64,000 nt of DNA from Agrypnia vestita (taxonomy: Eukaryota; Arthropoda; Insecta; Trichoptera; Phryganeidae): the NCBI GenBank assembly GCA_016648135.1, contig JADDOH010002293.1:118592-182591 (forward strand), in the 5' to 3' direction. This document shows positions 24,126 to 35,317 of the stretch, in pieces. The first letter of the stretch is position 1, and the number at the start of each line of letters is the position of its first letter. Position numbers and translations under genes: made by a program. The notes beneath the pieces are model-generated. The model was given only the letters and a program-made list of their open reading frames with translations. It made no database searches and was not told the DNA's origin.

Positions 24126-24129
24126 TGGT

Positions 24130-24645
24130 TTAATATGTACCTTAATAAATTCCATTAATAAATAATCGCCTTCTTTATATTTCAGGCTCACGGTGTGATG
24201 TTAGCCCTTAAAGCCCCGATAAGCTATTTTGTGTCTTCTTTCTTTCGTGACTTCGTCGTGCGTAGATCGAAAGCTTATTTTGCCAACCGTTAAACATGTT
24301 TAATGATACGACAAACCATTACGTATGCCAATTTTGTTCTTTATTACTCTGACGACAACTCCTTCCGACGGCCGGCGGCGAGGAGGTTGTCTCGCCTAAC
24401 GAAGTTCTGCCTGGCAACACCATTCAAACGGAATATCTGCTCGCGCGCGCCATGTCAGATTGTGACGGAACCTGTTTTTCGAAAAAGTTTTGATTAGTCA
24501 AAATTATAGAAAGCGTTTTTAAATCAGATTTTATTACGCGTTTCGGGGCGGTGTTTGAGGAAAGTGGGCACCTGTTGACGCGTCACCAAATTCGTATTAG
24601 AAACACCACAATAACAAGAAGCAAATTAGTATAAACTACCATTTA
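24130..24645. other. Non-coding stretch with a GC-rich island
   Basis: 24350-24480 is distinctly GC-rich (CCGACGGCCGGCGGCGAGG) in AT-rich surroundings and has a 64-codon open frame without a motif. It could be an exon, a promoter region or a repeat; I cannot decide. Confidence 0.3.
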
Positions 24646-24654
24646 TTGAATTAA

Positions 24655-24745
24655 CAACATGTTTCAGGAGCCAATAGTCCCTTTAGGATACAAAATGTAC
24701 ATCCTGATGAAGGAACATTTAGTTGGCACCGAAACATGTTGATTA
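24655..24745. repeat. Inverted pair of hammerhead-like motifs, family C copy 1
   Basis: AACATGTTTC at the left and GAAACATGTT at the right are inverted. On the plus strand CTGATGA (24704-24710) is followed by a 20-nt insert that can pair as GG-AAC/GTT-CC with an internal loop, then GAAACATGTTG. The left arm has CTGAAACATGTTG on the minus strand, but its CTGATGA box is altered. The same layout is seen at 53969-54198. Confidence 0.5.
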
Positions 24746-24749
24746 ATTC

Positions 24750-25890
24750 AATTAATATTAGTTTTAACAAAGTTTTTTCATGTTATTACAACTACCACCA
24801 AATATTATTACCACAAATCATTTTGCAGTTATTGTAAATGAAAATATGTATCCGTTGAGTTCTTATTTTAATTTTCTTATAATCTTTTTTGTCTCCATCG
24901 TTTTAAAGTTTTGTAGTGTATCAACGGTACTTATCCGGCGTTACGATGTATTTAGATGTAGCTGTAATTTATAATAGGGGTTCAATAAGCCCTATTATCA
25001 ATAAAATGTAGTACATATTTATATATGGGACAGGGTATGGTGTACCAAGTGGGTTTAAGGAAGGGGTCCATGATTTCACCAATGTCCTAATGTGTAATTA
25101 TGCAAAATTTAGAATGGATGGTATTCCAATCAAACGGCGTTCATATGGTGGGTTGGTTAGTGGGATGTTGCTTACGTTTTGCGTAGGGTATTAAAAGCTA
25201 TTCTAAATAAATAATTTAGGTCGATCAAAGGGTGTAGGATATTGTAGAGAACAGACAGAGATTCTGTTTTATGTACACATGTTATTAAAAAAGGTTCAAG
25301 GTCAAAAGTTAGGAATAAGACGAAGACATACATCGCTTCTTGCCCGTATAACAAACTCCTAAAAGCAATTAAAAAGCAACAAATTTAAATGTGTGGCGGT
25401 CGAGAGCCGTCGCGAATCTAGCCCGTCGCATTTGCCTCGAGCCCGCCAATCAGGGCTAACTCGGACCTGGTCGTCAGACGTACCACCACTCTGCCACCGG
25501 CCGTCGTAGCATACGCAACACCATCTTTAAATTGTCGCAATAAATAACAACATTTTGCCGTGAGTATCATTTGCACCCTGTGCCGATCTGTTAACATCTG
25601 CCTCTGCGGCACTCATCTCGTACACAATAAATGCGCAACACTCATTGAACACACGCCACATGCTGACACGAGAGGACACCTCTGGTCGGGTGGTAATCCT
25701 CTCCAAACACCACACACAAAACCCTCCAAACATGTATATGAAAAAGAGGGCCCTAATGGCTTATAAGTCTCCAATATAAATGTACAATTACATGTACATT
25801 CCAATCAATATATTAATTACGCTAACCAATGTCGTTCGTTTCTGTCTCCGTATGATGATTTCTATTTGTATACAATAATTTTGCCACGGT
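24750..25890. other. Non-coding stretch with a GC-richer segment
   Basis: 25390-25750 is GC-richer and open in several frames on both strands, which is usual for compositional effects rather than a gene. A His/Cys-containing plus-strand frame at 25560-25766 was considered as a zinc-binding LINE fragment but no known pattern was matched. Confidence 0.3.
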
Positions 25891-25898
25891 GCCCATTG

Positions 25899-25971
25899 GG
25901 TCGTGTGGTGCAGCGGATAACGCGTCTGACTACGGATCAGAGGATTCCAGTTTCGGATCCTGGCAGAATCG
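25899..25971 (+). tRNA. tRNA-Arg(ACG)-like gene, probably a pseudogene
   Basis: 73 nt that fold as a tRNA: a D-arm with GTGGTGCAGCGGATAACG, an anticodon arm TCTGA-CTACGGA-TCAGA with anticodon ACG at 25932-25934, a variable loop and a T-arm CCAGT-TTCGGAT-CCTGG. A run of nine T follows within 5 nt, fitting a Pol III terminator. Defects: two acceptor-stem mismatches (positions 4-69 and 5-68) and a T against C at the closing pair 53-61 of the T stem. Arginine tRNAs of this isoacceptor normally have these pairs, so this is more likely a decayed gene or SINE head than a working tRNA. Confidence 0.7.
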
Positions 25972-25984
25972 AACTTTTTTTTTA

Positions 25985-26275
25985 CGGTCGAGAATATTTT
26001 GTTGAAATTTTAATTACATTTTTGTATTTTTATATTTAATTTTTTTTATTATGTTGTATTAGATTAATTTTTTATTAATTGTTGTATAAGATTAATTTTG
26101 TATAATGTGGTATAAAAGTAATCAACACTGCGAGAAGAGAAGAGAGTAGGTATCTACATATCGAACTGTGGTTTATTCCGCTCTGACTTATTAATCGGTT
26201 AGAAATACTGAATAAATACTTTGTCTTAATTATATCTAAACTACCCGTAATTAAAAGTGGAAATTTGCCAGATAC
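25985..26275. other. AT-rich non-coding stretch
   Basis: Low-complexity T/A sequence between the tRNA-like gene and the Helitron-like end. ATTGTTGTATAAGATTAATTT-type words are repeated at 26053-26100. Confidence 0.4.
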
Positions 26276-26279
26276 AATT

Positions 26280-26420
26280 GGCCGCGAAGCGGCTGACGTA
26301 GGCATAGGTAAAGAATTGTGTTTGCTGCACAGCAAACACAATTGGCCGCGCAGCGGCCACAATGGCCGCCCTCAGGGCCTAGCAGTAAGCAATCGGCGAA
26401 GCCGATTGCTTTCCTGCTAG
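26280..26420 (+). mobile_element. Helitron-like 3' end with a series of hairpins, family H2
   Basis: Four hairpins stand in a row: GGCCGC-GAA-GCGGC (26280), a perfect 14-bp arm pair AATTGTGTTTGCTG at 26314-26343, GGCCGC-GCA-GCGGCC (26344) and GCAATCGGC/GCCGATTGC. The last hairpin is followed by TTTCCTGCTAG and T, the arrangement of a Helitron 3' end. The final 42 bp (26379-26420) are nearly palindromic and carry CTAG at both ends. A minus-strand relative is at 36912-37115. The 5' end was not found. Confidence 0.65.
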
Positions 26421-28030
26421 TAAGATATTATTTTTACACTTTGTAGTATCTTGATTATGTCGATAACCACCCCCATAATTTAAAATATTCCTTATTTGGG
26501 GATGCATAAATCCATTTTTCTATATAGTGTTGCATGTTGTTACGTGTATTTTCTTATAGTTTTTTAGCCCATTGTATAACATATAATATTGGAGAATAAT
26601 TAAAATTAAAAATATATAGATTGCAACGATAATTTATATTGCCATTATACCGGTATTTCGATTTAAACTTAATTTTTAATTTTTGTTCTGATTCTAAACT
26701 AGAGTAGCGGTTTAGTTATAATTTTACCTTTTGGACCACAGATGTTGGCATCTGTCTTTATTACATCCATCATTAAATCAAACCAAAATACATATTCGTG
26801 TTATGTTTTCATTTATGGGATGCTAGAATACAATCATGGAGTCCCATGAGGTCAAACGTGCCCTATTATTTCATATTCATTACACATGTTCGAAAATTGA
26901 TTTTCTGATGATTTTTTTTTTCTACCAAACCTGCGGTCTCGCAATAAATTACTGATCACACCTGTTAATCTTGCAGATTTATAACAGGTATAAAAAATAA
27001 TTAATTACACTAAATGCGTCGTTTATTATGTAATTCTTAGCGCTCCGCTAAATTACGAAAAACATAACATGTTAAGTTCCTGTTATTAAATACATAGTTA
27101 ATTTATTCGTTGCATACATTCTTCAGAATTGATTCCTGATACTTTATTGAGGTTCGCGGATCAGCATTTTATTTTGCTAATACTTTTATTCATACGTTTC
27201 AAGTTAATAACTCAATACCGTGCATCAGACAGCGATGAAACTGGTTTTTATTTTTGTGTATACTTTTTCTATTTTTCTTATAAATCATTACGTTAAATAT
27301 TATACTTAAAGAGACTGGATTTTTTTTTTATCTGTGCAAGTTTCTTTATTCTATTATATGCAACCATAAAAAAATCATTAAAACAACGTTAGTAATATTA
27401 ATTATTGACATTTAAAAATTATTTACGACGACAACTCTATAATAATGCTCGTTTTGAATATATTTGCGAATGTTTTGTTTAAATTACTTACTTCCATTAT
27501 TACTTACAAACTCCGAATTGTCAATAATGAATATGTAAAGAGTTGTTTCTTTATTTTAAATACAACATTTATTTAAATGTAACAGAGCAAGTCCGCTATA
27601 CTTTACAGGTAAATTCCTGCCCAAATTATGAGTCTAAAATGTTCGAATAACATTGATCTATTATCAATATTTATGGAGATAAGCTACTTCAAAGTTTGCA
27701 TTTCTAAAAATATTTCTTGTCTTCTGTAATACATTGGACTATCAATTAAGTTACTTATAATCGAATATTAAAAAAAATATTCAAGTTAGTTACAAAAATA
27801 GATATACCAGACTATTGTTAGAAGGTATACCAGACTATTGTGCCATAATGTTTGACTCCGAGTGCTGGACCTATATACAACACCTACTGAAGAAGAAGAA
27901 GATTCGCTTAAACACAAGTCAAATAAAATCAATAAAACCGATTGGGATGTGACTGATCTGAAATGTGTTCAAATGAAAGAATTATGTCCACCCGTAAAGA
28001 AGCAATCCCGCGCGGAACGGAAGCAGAAGG
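26421..28030. other. AT-rich non-coding stretch
   Basis: No gene recognised. About 27600-27780 is a strongly diverged copy of half of the palindromic MITE at 28051 (AAATTCCTGCCCAAATTATG, ATGTTCGAATAACATT, TTTGCATTTCTAAAAATAT). Confidence 0.4.
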
Positions 28031-28033
28031 CAT

Positions 28034-29076
28034 TCTAATCAATATATATACAGGGTTATTTGTAAAACATTAATAACCTCGCAGGACTATATTCCTGCCT
28101 TGATTGTGAGTCGAAAATGTTCAAGCTATTATGACCTAATATCAATAGTTAAGGAGATATGCGACATCAAATTTGCATTTTTTTTTTCAATATTTCTGGC
28201 TTATTTTTTGTACAACATTGGACTATTATTACAGTAACTTATATCGAATACGAAAAATTCATTCCCTTTAATACAAGTCAAATAAAAAAATAAAAACCTT
28301 CGAATTCCAATTGGAAAACATTCCAATTGGAATTTATTCAAGGTTTTTATAATTTTATTTAACCTGTATTGAAACGAATGAGTTTTTCGTAATTGATATG
28401 AGTTACTGTAATGATAGTCCAACGTTTTACAAAAAATAAGTCAGAAATATTGAAAAAAATGCAAACTTTGATGTCGCATATCTCCTTAACTATTAATATT
28501 AGGTCATAATAGCTTGAAAATTTTCGACTCATAATCAAGGCAGGAATATAGTCCCGCGAGGTTATTAATGTTTTACAAATAACCCTGTATATATAAAATG
28601 AAACCCGTGTTTCCCTATCTGCCAAGTTTTCTCCACAACAGCCATAACCATCCACTGGTAGTTATGGTGGTGGATAGCCCTTGGTGTCACATCGAAAATA
28701 TGCGAGTTTGATGGGGGTGGCTGTGCGTGGGTGGGAGTGGGTGATGAAAATGTGCTTTCTAGCACAATGTTTTGTTATGGGAAGGCCGCAAATGCTTCAG
28801 ATTTGTTTCAAAATAGGCGCGCCGACTGTGTTGGTGAGTCTAGAAGGTATCGGAAAAACCTGCTCTAGAAAGTTCTGGAAGGAGAAGGTTCTAGAAAATT
28901 CCCGAAAATTCTGTAAGGTTCTTAACTGAGTGGCGGAATGTGTCGGTGTGTCTAGAAGGTTCCTGTACATTCGATAAATTTGAAGGAGGATTTTCTAGAA
29001 GGTTCGCGAAAGTGCTATGACGATCCAAACAGTGTACTAAAAATCTACGAGTGCGAAGCCGCGCGGGCACAGCTAG
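28034..29076 (+). mobile_element. Non-autonomous Helitron carrying a nested MITE
   Basis: Begins TCTAATCAATATATA and ends GTGCGAAGCCGCGC-GGGCACAGCTAG followed by T. Compared with the copy at 60990-61497, the sequence is collinear except for the 537-bp palindromic MITE at 28051-28587, which sits only 17 bp from the 5' end. Without it the element is about 504 bp, nearly equal to the other copy (508 bp). Short TTCTAGAA-type repeats (GTTCTAGAAAATTCC) fill the 3' half. Open frames here are shadows of repeat DNA. Confidence 0.85.
28051..28587. mobile_element. Palindromic TA-flanked MITE, family F
   Basis: The two halves are inverted copies about 268 bp long that meet at CCAATTGGAAAACATTCC near 28319. 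The termini are CAGGGTTATTTGTAAAACAT and its complement, each next to TA (28049-28050 and 28588-28589), as in Tc1/mariner-derived MITEs. A transcript could fold into a hairpin of over 250 bp. Partial or decayed copies lie at 21380-21620, 27600-27780, 36775-37264, 40854-41145 and probably 57000-57200. No coding capacity. Confidence 0.85.
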
Positions 29077-29079
29077 TGT

Positions 29080-30415
29080 TATCTAAAGTGTGTGTGTGCG
29101 TTTGCAGTATGTAAGCAAGTGTGTGACAAAAGCAAATGCAGGATTGATGGAGAGATACAGGATTCGCGTTTTAAAAAAGTTGGTTTATTGATGCTAATGT
29201 TTCAATAAAGGTTTGTCGCGAACTAAAATGCTATTATCGTGTGGCGTTTACGGCGGTCGGCAGAATAGTGGCGGTTTTACTTGTGTGCGGTCGGTACATC
29301 GTGTTTGTTGTTGTCGGTGGCGCTCGCATCGAACTCCAGTTTGGTGGATTTCGTCCGACGCAATCCTCCACTGTTTTAATCATTCTACTATTTGACATGA
29401 ATCAAAGCGAATAGTTTTTTTTTTGTTTACATTTTTTTTATACAATGTTTACAAAAGACAGATAAGAAATATTTAAAAAAATTTAATATTTGACCAATGT
29501 TTACAGAAGATAGATCAGAAATATTTAAAAAAAAATGTAATATTTGATGTTGCTTATTTCATTTAATGTCGATACGTTATCCAGAGTGTAAAGAATATTT
29601 TTCATTTAAAATTGAATGAAGATGGCTCCCTCACCACACACAAGAATCATAATTATTTTTGGGGAGGTATATACATACAAAAAAAAATTAATTTTTAACA
29701 TTTTATAGGTATCATTGTAATAAAAAATTATATATATATTATTAATTAAGTAAAAAAGGCTCCCCGAAGATTTTCTACCAGCTACGAGCCATCCTGTATA
29801 AGGAAATATTTTGATTTAAACAGTGGCGCGAATCACCTCGCCATTTTTTTTATTCACATTTAAAACTAGGTAGTAAAAAGCCGTGAAAAATCACGGGACA
29901 TATTTTGTTTACAAGTTTACGGGCGGGCGGATGAGCAGACGAATGGACGTATATTCGAAATTAGGACAGTTGATCCGAGTTGGACAGATTACCAATGTGT
30001 GTTTTACGACCAAACATTAAATTCATTAAATTGCTTCTCTATTTACTTTAAATATCACAATTTATTGTACGCGTAAACTATTTTATTATTCATCAATAGT
30101 CAAATAAATATTTAGATAAACGATATATTGGCTCTAATCACAAATTAATTACAAAATAATCACTTTTTAAACTTTTCGAGCGATCTGATCACCGATTGAA
30201 GTTTCACAGCATTATTTCGTTGATAAAATGAACCTATACTATATTCATCCGGTTCAAAGTCAATCGCCAGCTTACAGACTTATCTATAGTCGCATTATTT
30301 CGTTGCGTATTGTGTTACAGAGCACGGAAAAAACAAATAAAATATGCTCGCATTAGATATTAATAGTGCTGATAAAATAATTTTTGCGTGGCGCAAGTCT
30401 TCCCAGATTGCAGTC
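29080..30415. other. Non-coding stretch
   Basis: No gene recognised. 29443-29548 is a tandem pair of 52-bp units (CAATGTTTACA, then AAATATTTAAAAAAA). A GC-richer piece at 29215-29360 has a 60-codon open frame without motif. Confidence 0.45.
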
Positions 30416-30421
30416 CACCGT

Positions 30422-31540
30422 TAAGGGATTATATACCCCCACCTTGGAACAATAAAATTTACGTAGAAACAGGCTAATTTAAATTAATATCATCAATTTT
30501 TTTTACAAGGAGTTGATTAATTTTTTTATTGTCATGAAGGTAAATATTTAACTATTATTTTAAAAATTACCGCGCATGTCTATTTCCGTGCAGCTCCTCC
30601 TCCGTGACTTACATGCAGCATTCTCCGGTACACGTTTGTTCGAGACAGAAAAGAAAGCCGTGTACTTTTTACTCCCTTTATATTAACTCGTAGCGTTTGC
30701 TTGCTTGCCGGCTTGCTGTCAAAAAAACTTTGGATCGATTTTTAACCCTTTTCCCGTGATCCAATCGAGCTGAAACTTTGCAAGTAAACTCATGGCGACG
30801 ATCAAGAAGATCTATCAAATTTTCGTTAAAAAAATTTAATAATTATTGTATAATTTCGAATTTTTAGAAATTTTAATGCTTTTTTCAAGTTGAAATCATT
30901 ACAAAAGTTTGATTACTAGCAACGGCGGCCCGATAACATCGCGGAATATTTTCTAAATTTGAATTACTCCGTCGGTATACATAATAGGTACTTCACTACA
31001 CAAAGCATGAAGTGTCTTATCAAAGCTCAAAACATCTGGCATTTTAGAAATATATTAAATTACTGTAAGTTTATTGTTATGTTATATGTTTTAATTCGTC
31101 TTTAATTGTTGTTATATTTTACAAAGAAAGGGAGTATAATAAAAACTGGTTTTTATGGGTTACTTTTTTATGAAATGAAATATCTAGCATATCCGATTTG
31201 AAATTTCTTAACAATTTGTATATGGGACTAAAAATTCCGTATTCTACATTATAAATAATTCATTTCTTAATATGTACATGATCTCGTTTTTTGTCGAAAA
31301 TAAACGTTTACCTGGTAGTGTTGCGTGTCAGTCACGAAGGAGGAGCTCTACGGAAATAGACATGACGCGAACACTTATTGTTTTTTGGAAAATTTTCCAG
31401 TAAAATAATAGTTTAATTGTAACTTTATAATTGCCAATAAAGGAAATAAAAAACATTAATCACCTCCTTGTTACAACACCCAATTTCTAACACAATTTTA
31501 TTCTCCCAGGGCGGTGTATGTAACTCCCTGTAGACCAAGC
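30422..31540. mobile_element. Long inverted-repeat element, family J, about 1.1 kb
   Basis: The left end AAGGGATTATATACCCCCAC and the reverse complement of the right end (AGGGAGTTACATACACCGCC) match, followed on both sides by GGAACAATAAAATT / GGGAGAATAAAATT. Inner arms pair again: CATGTCTATTTCCGTGCAGC near 30575 against GAGCTCTACGGAAATAGACA near 31350. The central body (30660-31130) is repeated with high identity at 46910-47400, and the ends at 44390-44860. No transposase is seen, so it is a non-autonomous TIR element. Confidence 0.7.
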
Positions 31541-31544
31541 GTTT

Positions 31545-33725
31545 GATTATACGAGACACATTCCGGGAAGGTTTGTTACTTCGCCGTTCCACTTATTATT
31601 TTCAAAATACAGAATATCCGCAATGATATCTTCTACTCGTGTGTTCGTTAAATTCGGAGTTACTTCGTATCATGTTATATGTCTTTCTAACGTATGATGT
31701 AATTCAAACGTCTCGTATTATTTTCATAAATTCTCACGTTTGATGATATTCTGGAAGACCCTTTGATCTAAAGGGCTGACTGGATTACATCTGGGATGTT
31801 TTCCCGTTTTTTTTTTCCTAGATATTTTTAATTATGTACAGTGTGATATTTGAATTAGGTGAAACATTTTAATAGTCTTAACACTCAAATATTTTTCGTG
31901 CTACCCCTCTAAGAAAACAGAACTACTCGTGTTCGCTTACTGTGTAATAACAGACACGTTAGAAGCACAAATGAAATATTTAATTGAAGCAAATAAATTA
32001 GATGTAGGTACCGTAAAAATATGTGTAAAGTAATCATAAATTAAATATATTAATGGAAGTTCTTTTATATATATATTTTTTAATTCACTTTTAAATGATA
32101 TTAGATTTTGATCTTTTTAACATTGTAGGTAGAACACAATCACAAAAGAATAATGGTGAATATTTTGAGTTTGTTCAAATCTTTCAGAACAGTGCTACAC
32201 ACAATAAAGTATATTGCTCCCAAAATTCCGTAAAAATATATGTAGATTTTCTCATTAGCGACATCTGTGGGGATTTAGGGGAATGAAAATGGCTTTGTAC
32301 AGGCCGCATGGAAAAGGCGCTTACAACTCATATATGAAAGCTTTTCACGTAATTTGAACATATATACAACTTCCAAAAAATGAATAAGCATGGTATATTC
32401 TATCATGGGTGGAAATGGCGAATGTTACAATTGTGTAAAGTGATCACTTAAGCCAACCATAAAAAGACAGGTCATAAGTCCTGTTACACCCAAATGACTT
32501 CTATACCTACTTTCCCATAATTAATACAGTTTCGTCTCTGTGAGATATCTATAATATACACTAATAGAATAATGGTTTTGAGCTGCACTAATATTAAATT
32601 TTGGGGTGTTAAAATTTAAGGATGATCTTGTATTTCTAGAATTTTGTATGGCTAATTTATTGTTTTCTTTAAATATTTGGATTATAAATCAAATGTACAT
32701 TTACATATTGGGTTTTGGGATCTCTTTTAATTATATTTTATAGTGTTCCGCATCTAAGCCAGCCATAAGCGATAGTCATAAAAACATATTTTATACACGG
32801 GTGGTATATATTTCAGGTGTATATATTAATTTATTCATACGTAGGTATTTTGATATTGAAATGAAATTCTTTAAATCATACACAGGAATCTCATAGCTTG
32901 TATAAAACTTAGGGAAAGTCTTCTTCATTAAATTTGGAAATATCTTTACACTTTGGGCGAAATGTCAAGAGTAAAGTAGCTTGACGACACTAAAATTTAT
33001 TTTTTTATGTTTCCAATTTATCTTAGTAAAAAGTAAGAGTGTCTTAAAAGTAATTTGTATCGTTATAATGTTAGAAATTCATTCACTTTGATAAAAGTCT
33101 ATTAAAATGATTATAACCTTGCCAAAAAAATTGGTTCAAATTCTTGACTGGTTTTAATGATTTTATTTGACTTTTTTTTTAATGATGTTATTTGACCTTA
33201 ACGATGAGATTGATGAGATTTCATCTAAAACTTAAGGAATATTTTTTACTTCTAACTATGAAACACCCTGTATACTCACTTACGTTATCTTTCATGTTTG
33301 TATCAATTTATCCCGCACTCTTAGACTCGTAACGCCACACGTCGTCGGATCTCAGGCGGACCAAACTGATACCTATTGCGTTTGTTGACAACGTATCACT
33401 ACTCAATTTTATTTGTTCACTTTAATTTACATTTTAACTGACAATAATGATTATCGACCTCTTAAGGTAGAGCTCTCGTTGGCCTCCGAAAGAAGCAATT
33501 TTCGTGATTTCCAATTGAAATGTGTAATTTATATAATTTATTACAAATCATTAGCGAGTAAATGTTAATACTACCTTATTATTTCTCTACTTTATATGAT
33601 TCGGTTTTCTTTCAAGGATGTCTGTGTAATTCAGTCGACTCAATATTTTTAAATGGCAAATTATTACGTATCCACACTAGAAATTTGAAATCCCCTTGTT
33701 CAAAAATTAATTTGTTTACCAAAAT
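31545..33725. other. Non-coding stretch
   Basis: Holds a family E repeat (listed separately), a weak decayed relative of family F near 33060-33270 and otherwise AT-rich sequence. No gene recognised. Confidence 0.4.
32397..32560 (+). repeat. Family E repeat, single arm
   Basis: GTGTAAAGTGATCACTTAAG, then AGGTCATAAGTCCTG, ACTTCTATACCTACTTTCCC and GTTTCGTCTCTGTGAGA. It is the closest relative of 16305-16450. Confidence 0.75.
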
Positions 33726-34092
33726 AAGTAATTTATTTATTTATTTATTTATTTATTTGTTTACGCCCATTAGGCTTTTACATAAAGAGTATAAAATAAA
33801 TTTCAAAAAGCACATACATTAAAAGTTTCAGGAATAGCACCAAATCATGAGTATAAAAATTAAAAATGTAGAGTAAGTAACGAGCAGCAATGCGTATAGG
33901 CTTTTACATAAATAAATATATCATAAAATTAAAAAGAACATACATTAAACAATATAAATTACAAGTAGCAAATTATTAAAAGTACCAGGAATAGCACCAA
34001 AACATGAGTACAAAAATTAAAAATATAAAGTACAAAGCGGCAATGTGTACGAAAAATATATATTACCCACCATTACATATTAACAGCTGAAG

Positions 34093-35310
34093 TCAGTAAC
34101 GAAGCAGTATTGCCTCTTTAAGTGTGAACTTTACTTTCTCCAGACTGTCGACGAAAATGTCAATCATGCAACCATATTCATTACAAGTTCCCAATATTCT
34201 GTGTATCACAGAATTTGATTGATAGTTAGTATTGCAATTGTTGCGATGGAATGTGACAATTTGTCGAGTTCTATGTGTGGAAGGGATATTATAGTCGATA
34301 CATGCTACAAGGTCAGGGCTGTCCAACATATTGTTTACAATTTTGTAAAGAAGAACTATATCATAAATTTTTCTTCTATCATATAATGTGAGTAAATTTA
34401 GTCTCTTCAATATGTAATTGTATTCTATGTTTTGTATTGGTATGCTTAACTTGTAGTTAATGTATTTGAGAAATTTGCGTTGGACACGCTCAATACTGTC
34501 TATATGCCCATTATAATATGGAGACCAAACTGATGAGCAATATTCTAATTGGCTCCGGACAAGAGACATGTATAACATTTTAATACTTTCAATTGATTGA
34601 AATGGGCGTGATGTCCTTAAAATAAATCCCAGCAATTTTAGAGACTTACAAGTTATCGCATTAATATGATTAGTAAAAGTAAGTTTCGAGTCGAATAATA
34701 CCCCTAAGTCTCGAATACAGTCAACATTTTCTAGTTTGGTGTTACATAGAGAGTATTCAAAATTTATTTTTGATTTTAATCTAGTAAATGATATAATTTT
34801 GCATTTATTTAAATTTAAGTACAATTTATTCGTTTCACACCATACTGAAAGAGAATTTAGGTTTTGCTGTAATATGTTGCAGTCATAAATGTTGGTTACT
34901 GATTTAAAGATTTTTAGATCGTCTGCAAACAGCAAATATTCAATGTCATTAAATATTGTTGAAATGTCATTCACAAATAATAGAAATAGTATTGGTCCAA
35001 GATGCGATCCCTGTGGTACACCACTAGTAGCATGGAAACATTCTGATACATATGAATATATTTTTACCCTTTGCCTTCTTTCACTCAGATAGCTCGTTAA
35101 CCAAGAAAGTATTTGTCCACCAAATCCTATTTTTCCCAATTTGGCAATTAATAAAGCATGTGAGACTTTGTCAAACGCCTTACTGAAGTCCGTGTAAACT
35201 GAATCTACTTGAGTTTTATTAACAAAAGATTTAATAATGTAATTTTCATACAAAACTAAATTTGTTAGGGTAGATCTATTTGAGATGAATCCGTTTTGGT
35301 ACGGATTCAT
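34093..35310 (-). CDS. LINE reverse transcriptase (ORF2 C-terminal part), CR1/jockey-type
   Basis: RNA-dependent DNA polymerase of a non-LTR retrotransposon, which copies element RNA at the nicked target site. The frame is intact for 405 codons. Visible motifs: YTDFSKAFDKV at residues 39-49 with the first catalytic Asp at 41; SGVPQGSHLGPILF at 96-109; FADD at 128-131 with the other two catalytic Asp; then the thumb region with a CxxLGV-type DLGVLFD word near 204 and an LEYCSSVW word near 262. The endonuclease domain and the first reverse-transcriptase motifs are missing because the element is 5'-truncated. The ATG at 35310 is not the real start: it lies in a 16-bp inverted copy made at the insertion junction, and genuine LINE sequence begins about at codon 6. 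The intact frame suggests a recent insertion. It cannot move on its own. Confidence 0.9.
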   Translation of the reverse strand: MNPYQNGFISNRSTLTNLVLYENYIIKSFVNKTQVDSVYTDFSKAFDKVSHALLIAKLGKIGFGGQILSWLTSYLSERRQRVKIYSYVSECFHATSGVPQGSHLGPILFLLFVNDISTIFNDIEYLLFADDLKIFKSVTNIYDCNILQQNLNSLSVWCETNKLYLNLNKCKIISFTRLKSKINFEYSLCNTKLENVDCIRDLGVLFDSKLTFTNHINAITCKSLKLLGFILRTSRPFQSIESIKMLYMSLVRSQLEYCSSVWSPYYNGHIDSIERVQRKFLKYINYKLSIPIQNIEYNYILKRLNLLTLYDRRKIYDIVLLYKIVNNMLDSPDLVACIDYNIPSTHRTRQIVTFHRNNCNTNYQSNSVIHRILGTCNEYGCMIDIFVDSLEKVKFTLKEAILLRY

Positions 35311-35317
35311 CTCAAAT
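35278..35317. repeat. Perfect 16-bp hairpin at the LINE 5' junction
   Basis: ATTTGAGATGAATCCG at 35278-35293 pairs perfectly with 35302-35317 around the 8-nt loop TTTTGGTA. The left arm is LINE coding sequence; the right arm is an inverted copy lying just inside the target duplication. Confidence 0.9.

Noticed and set aside
25418..25804. Cluster of overlapping frames on both strands with Cys/His residues
   Set aside because: Open in four frames at once, which points to GC composition; the Cys/His spacing fits no zinc-finger family I know.
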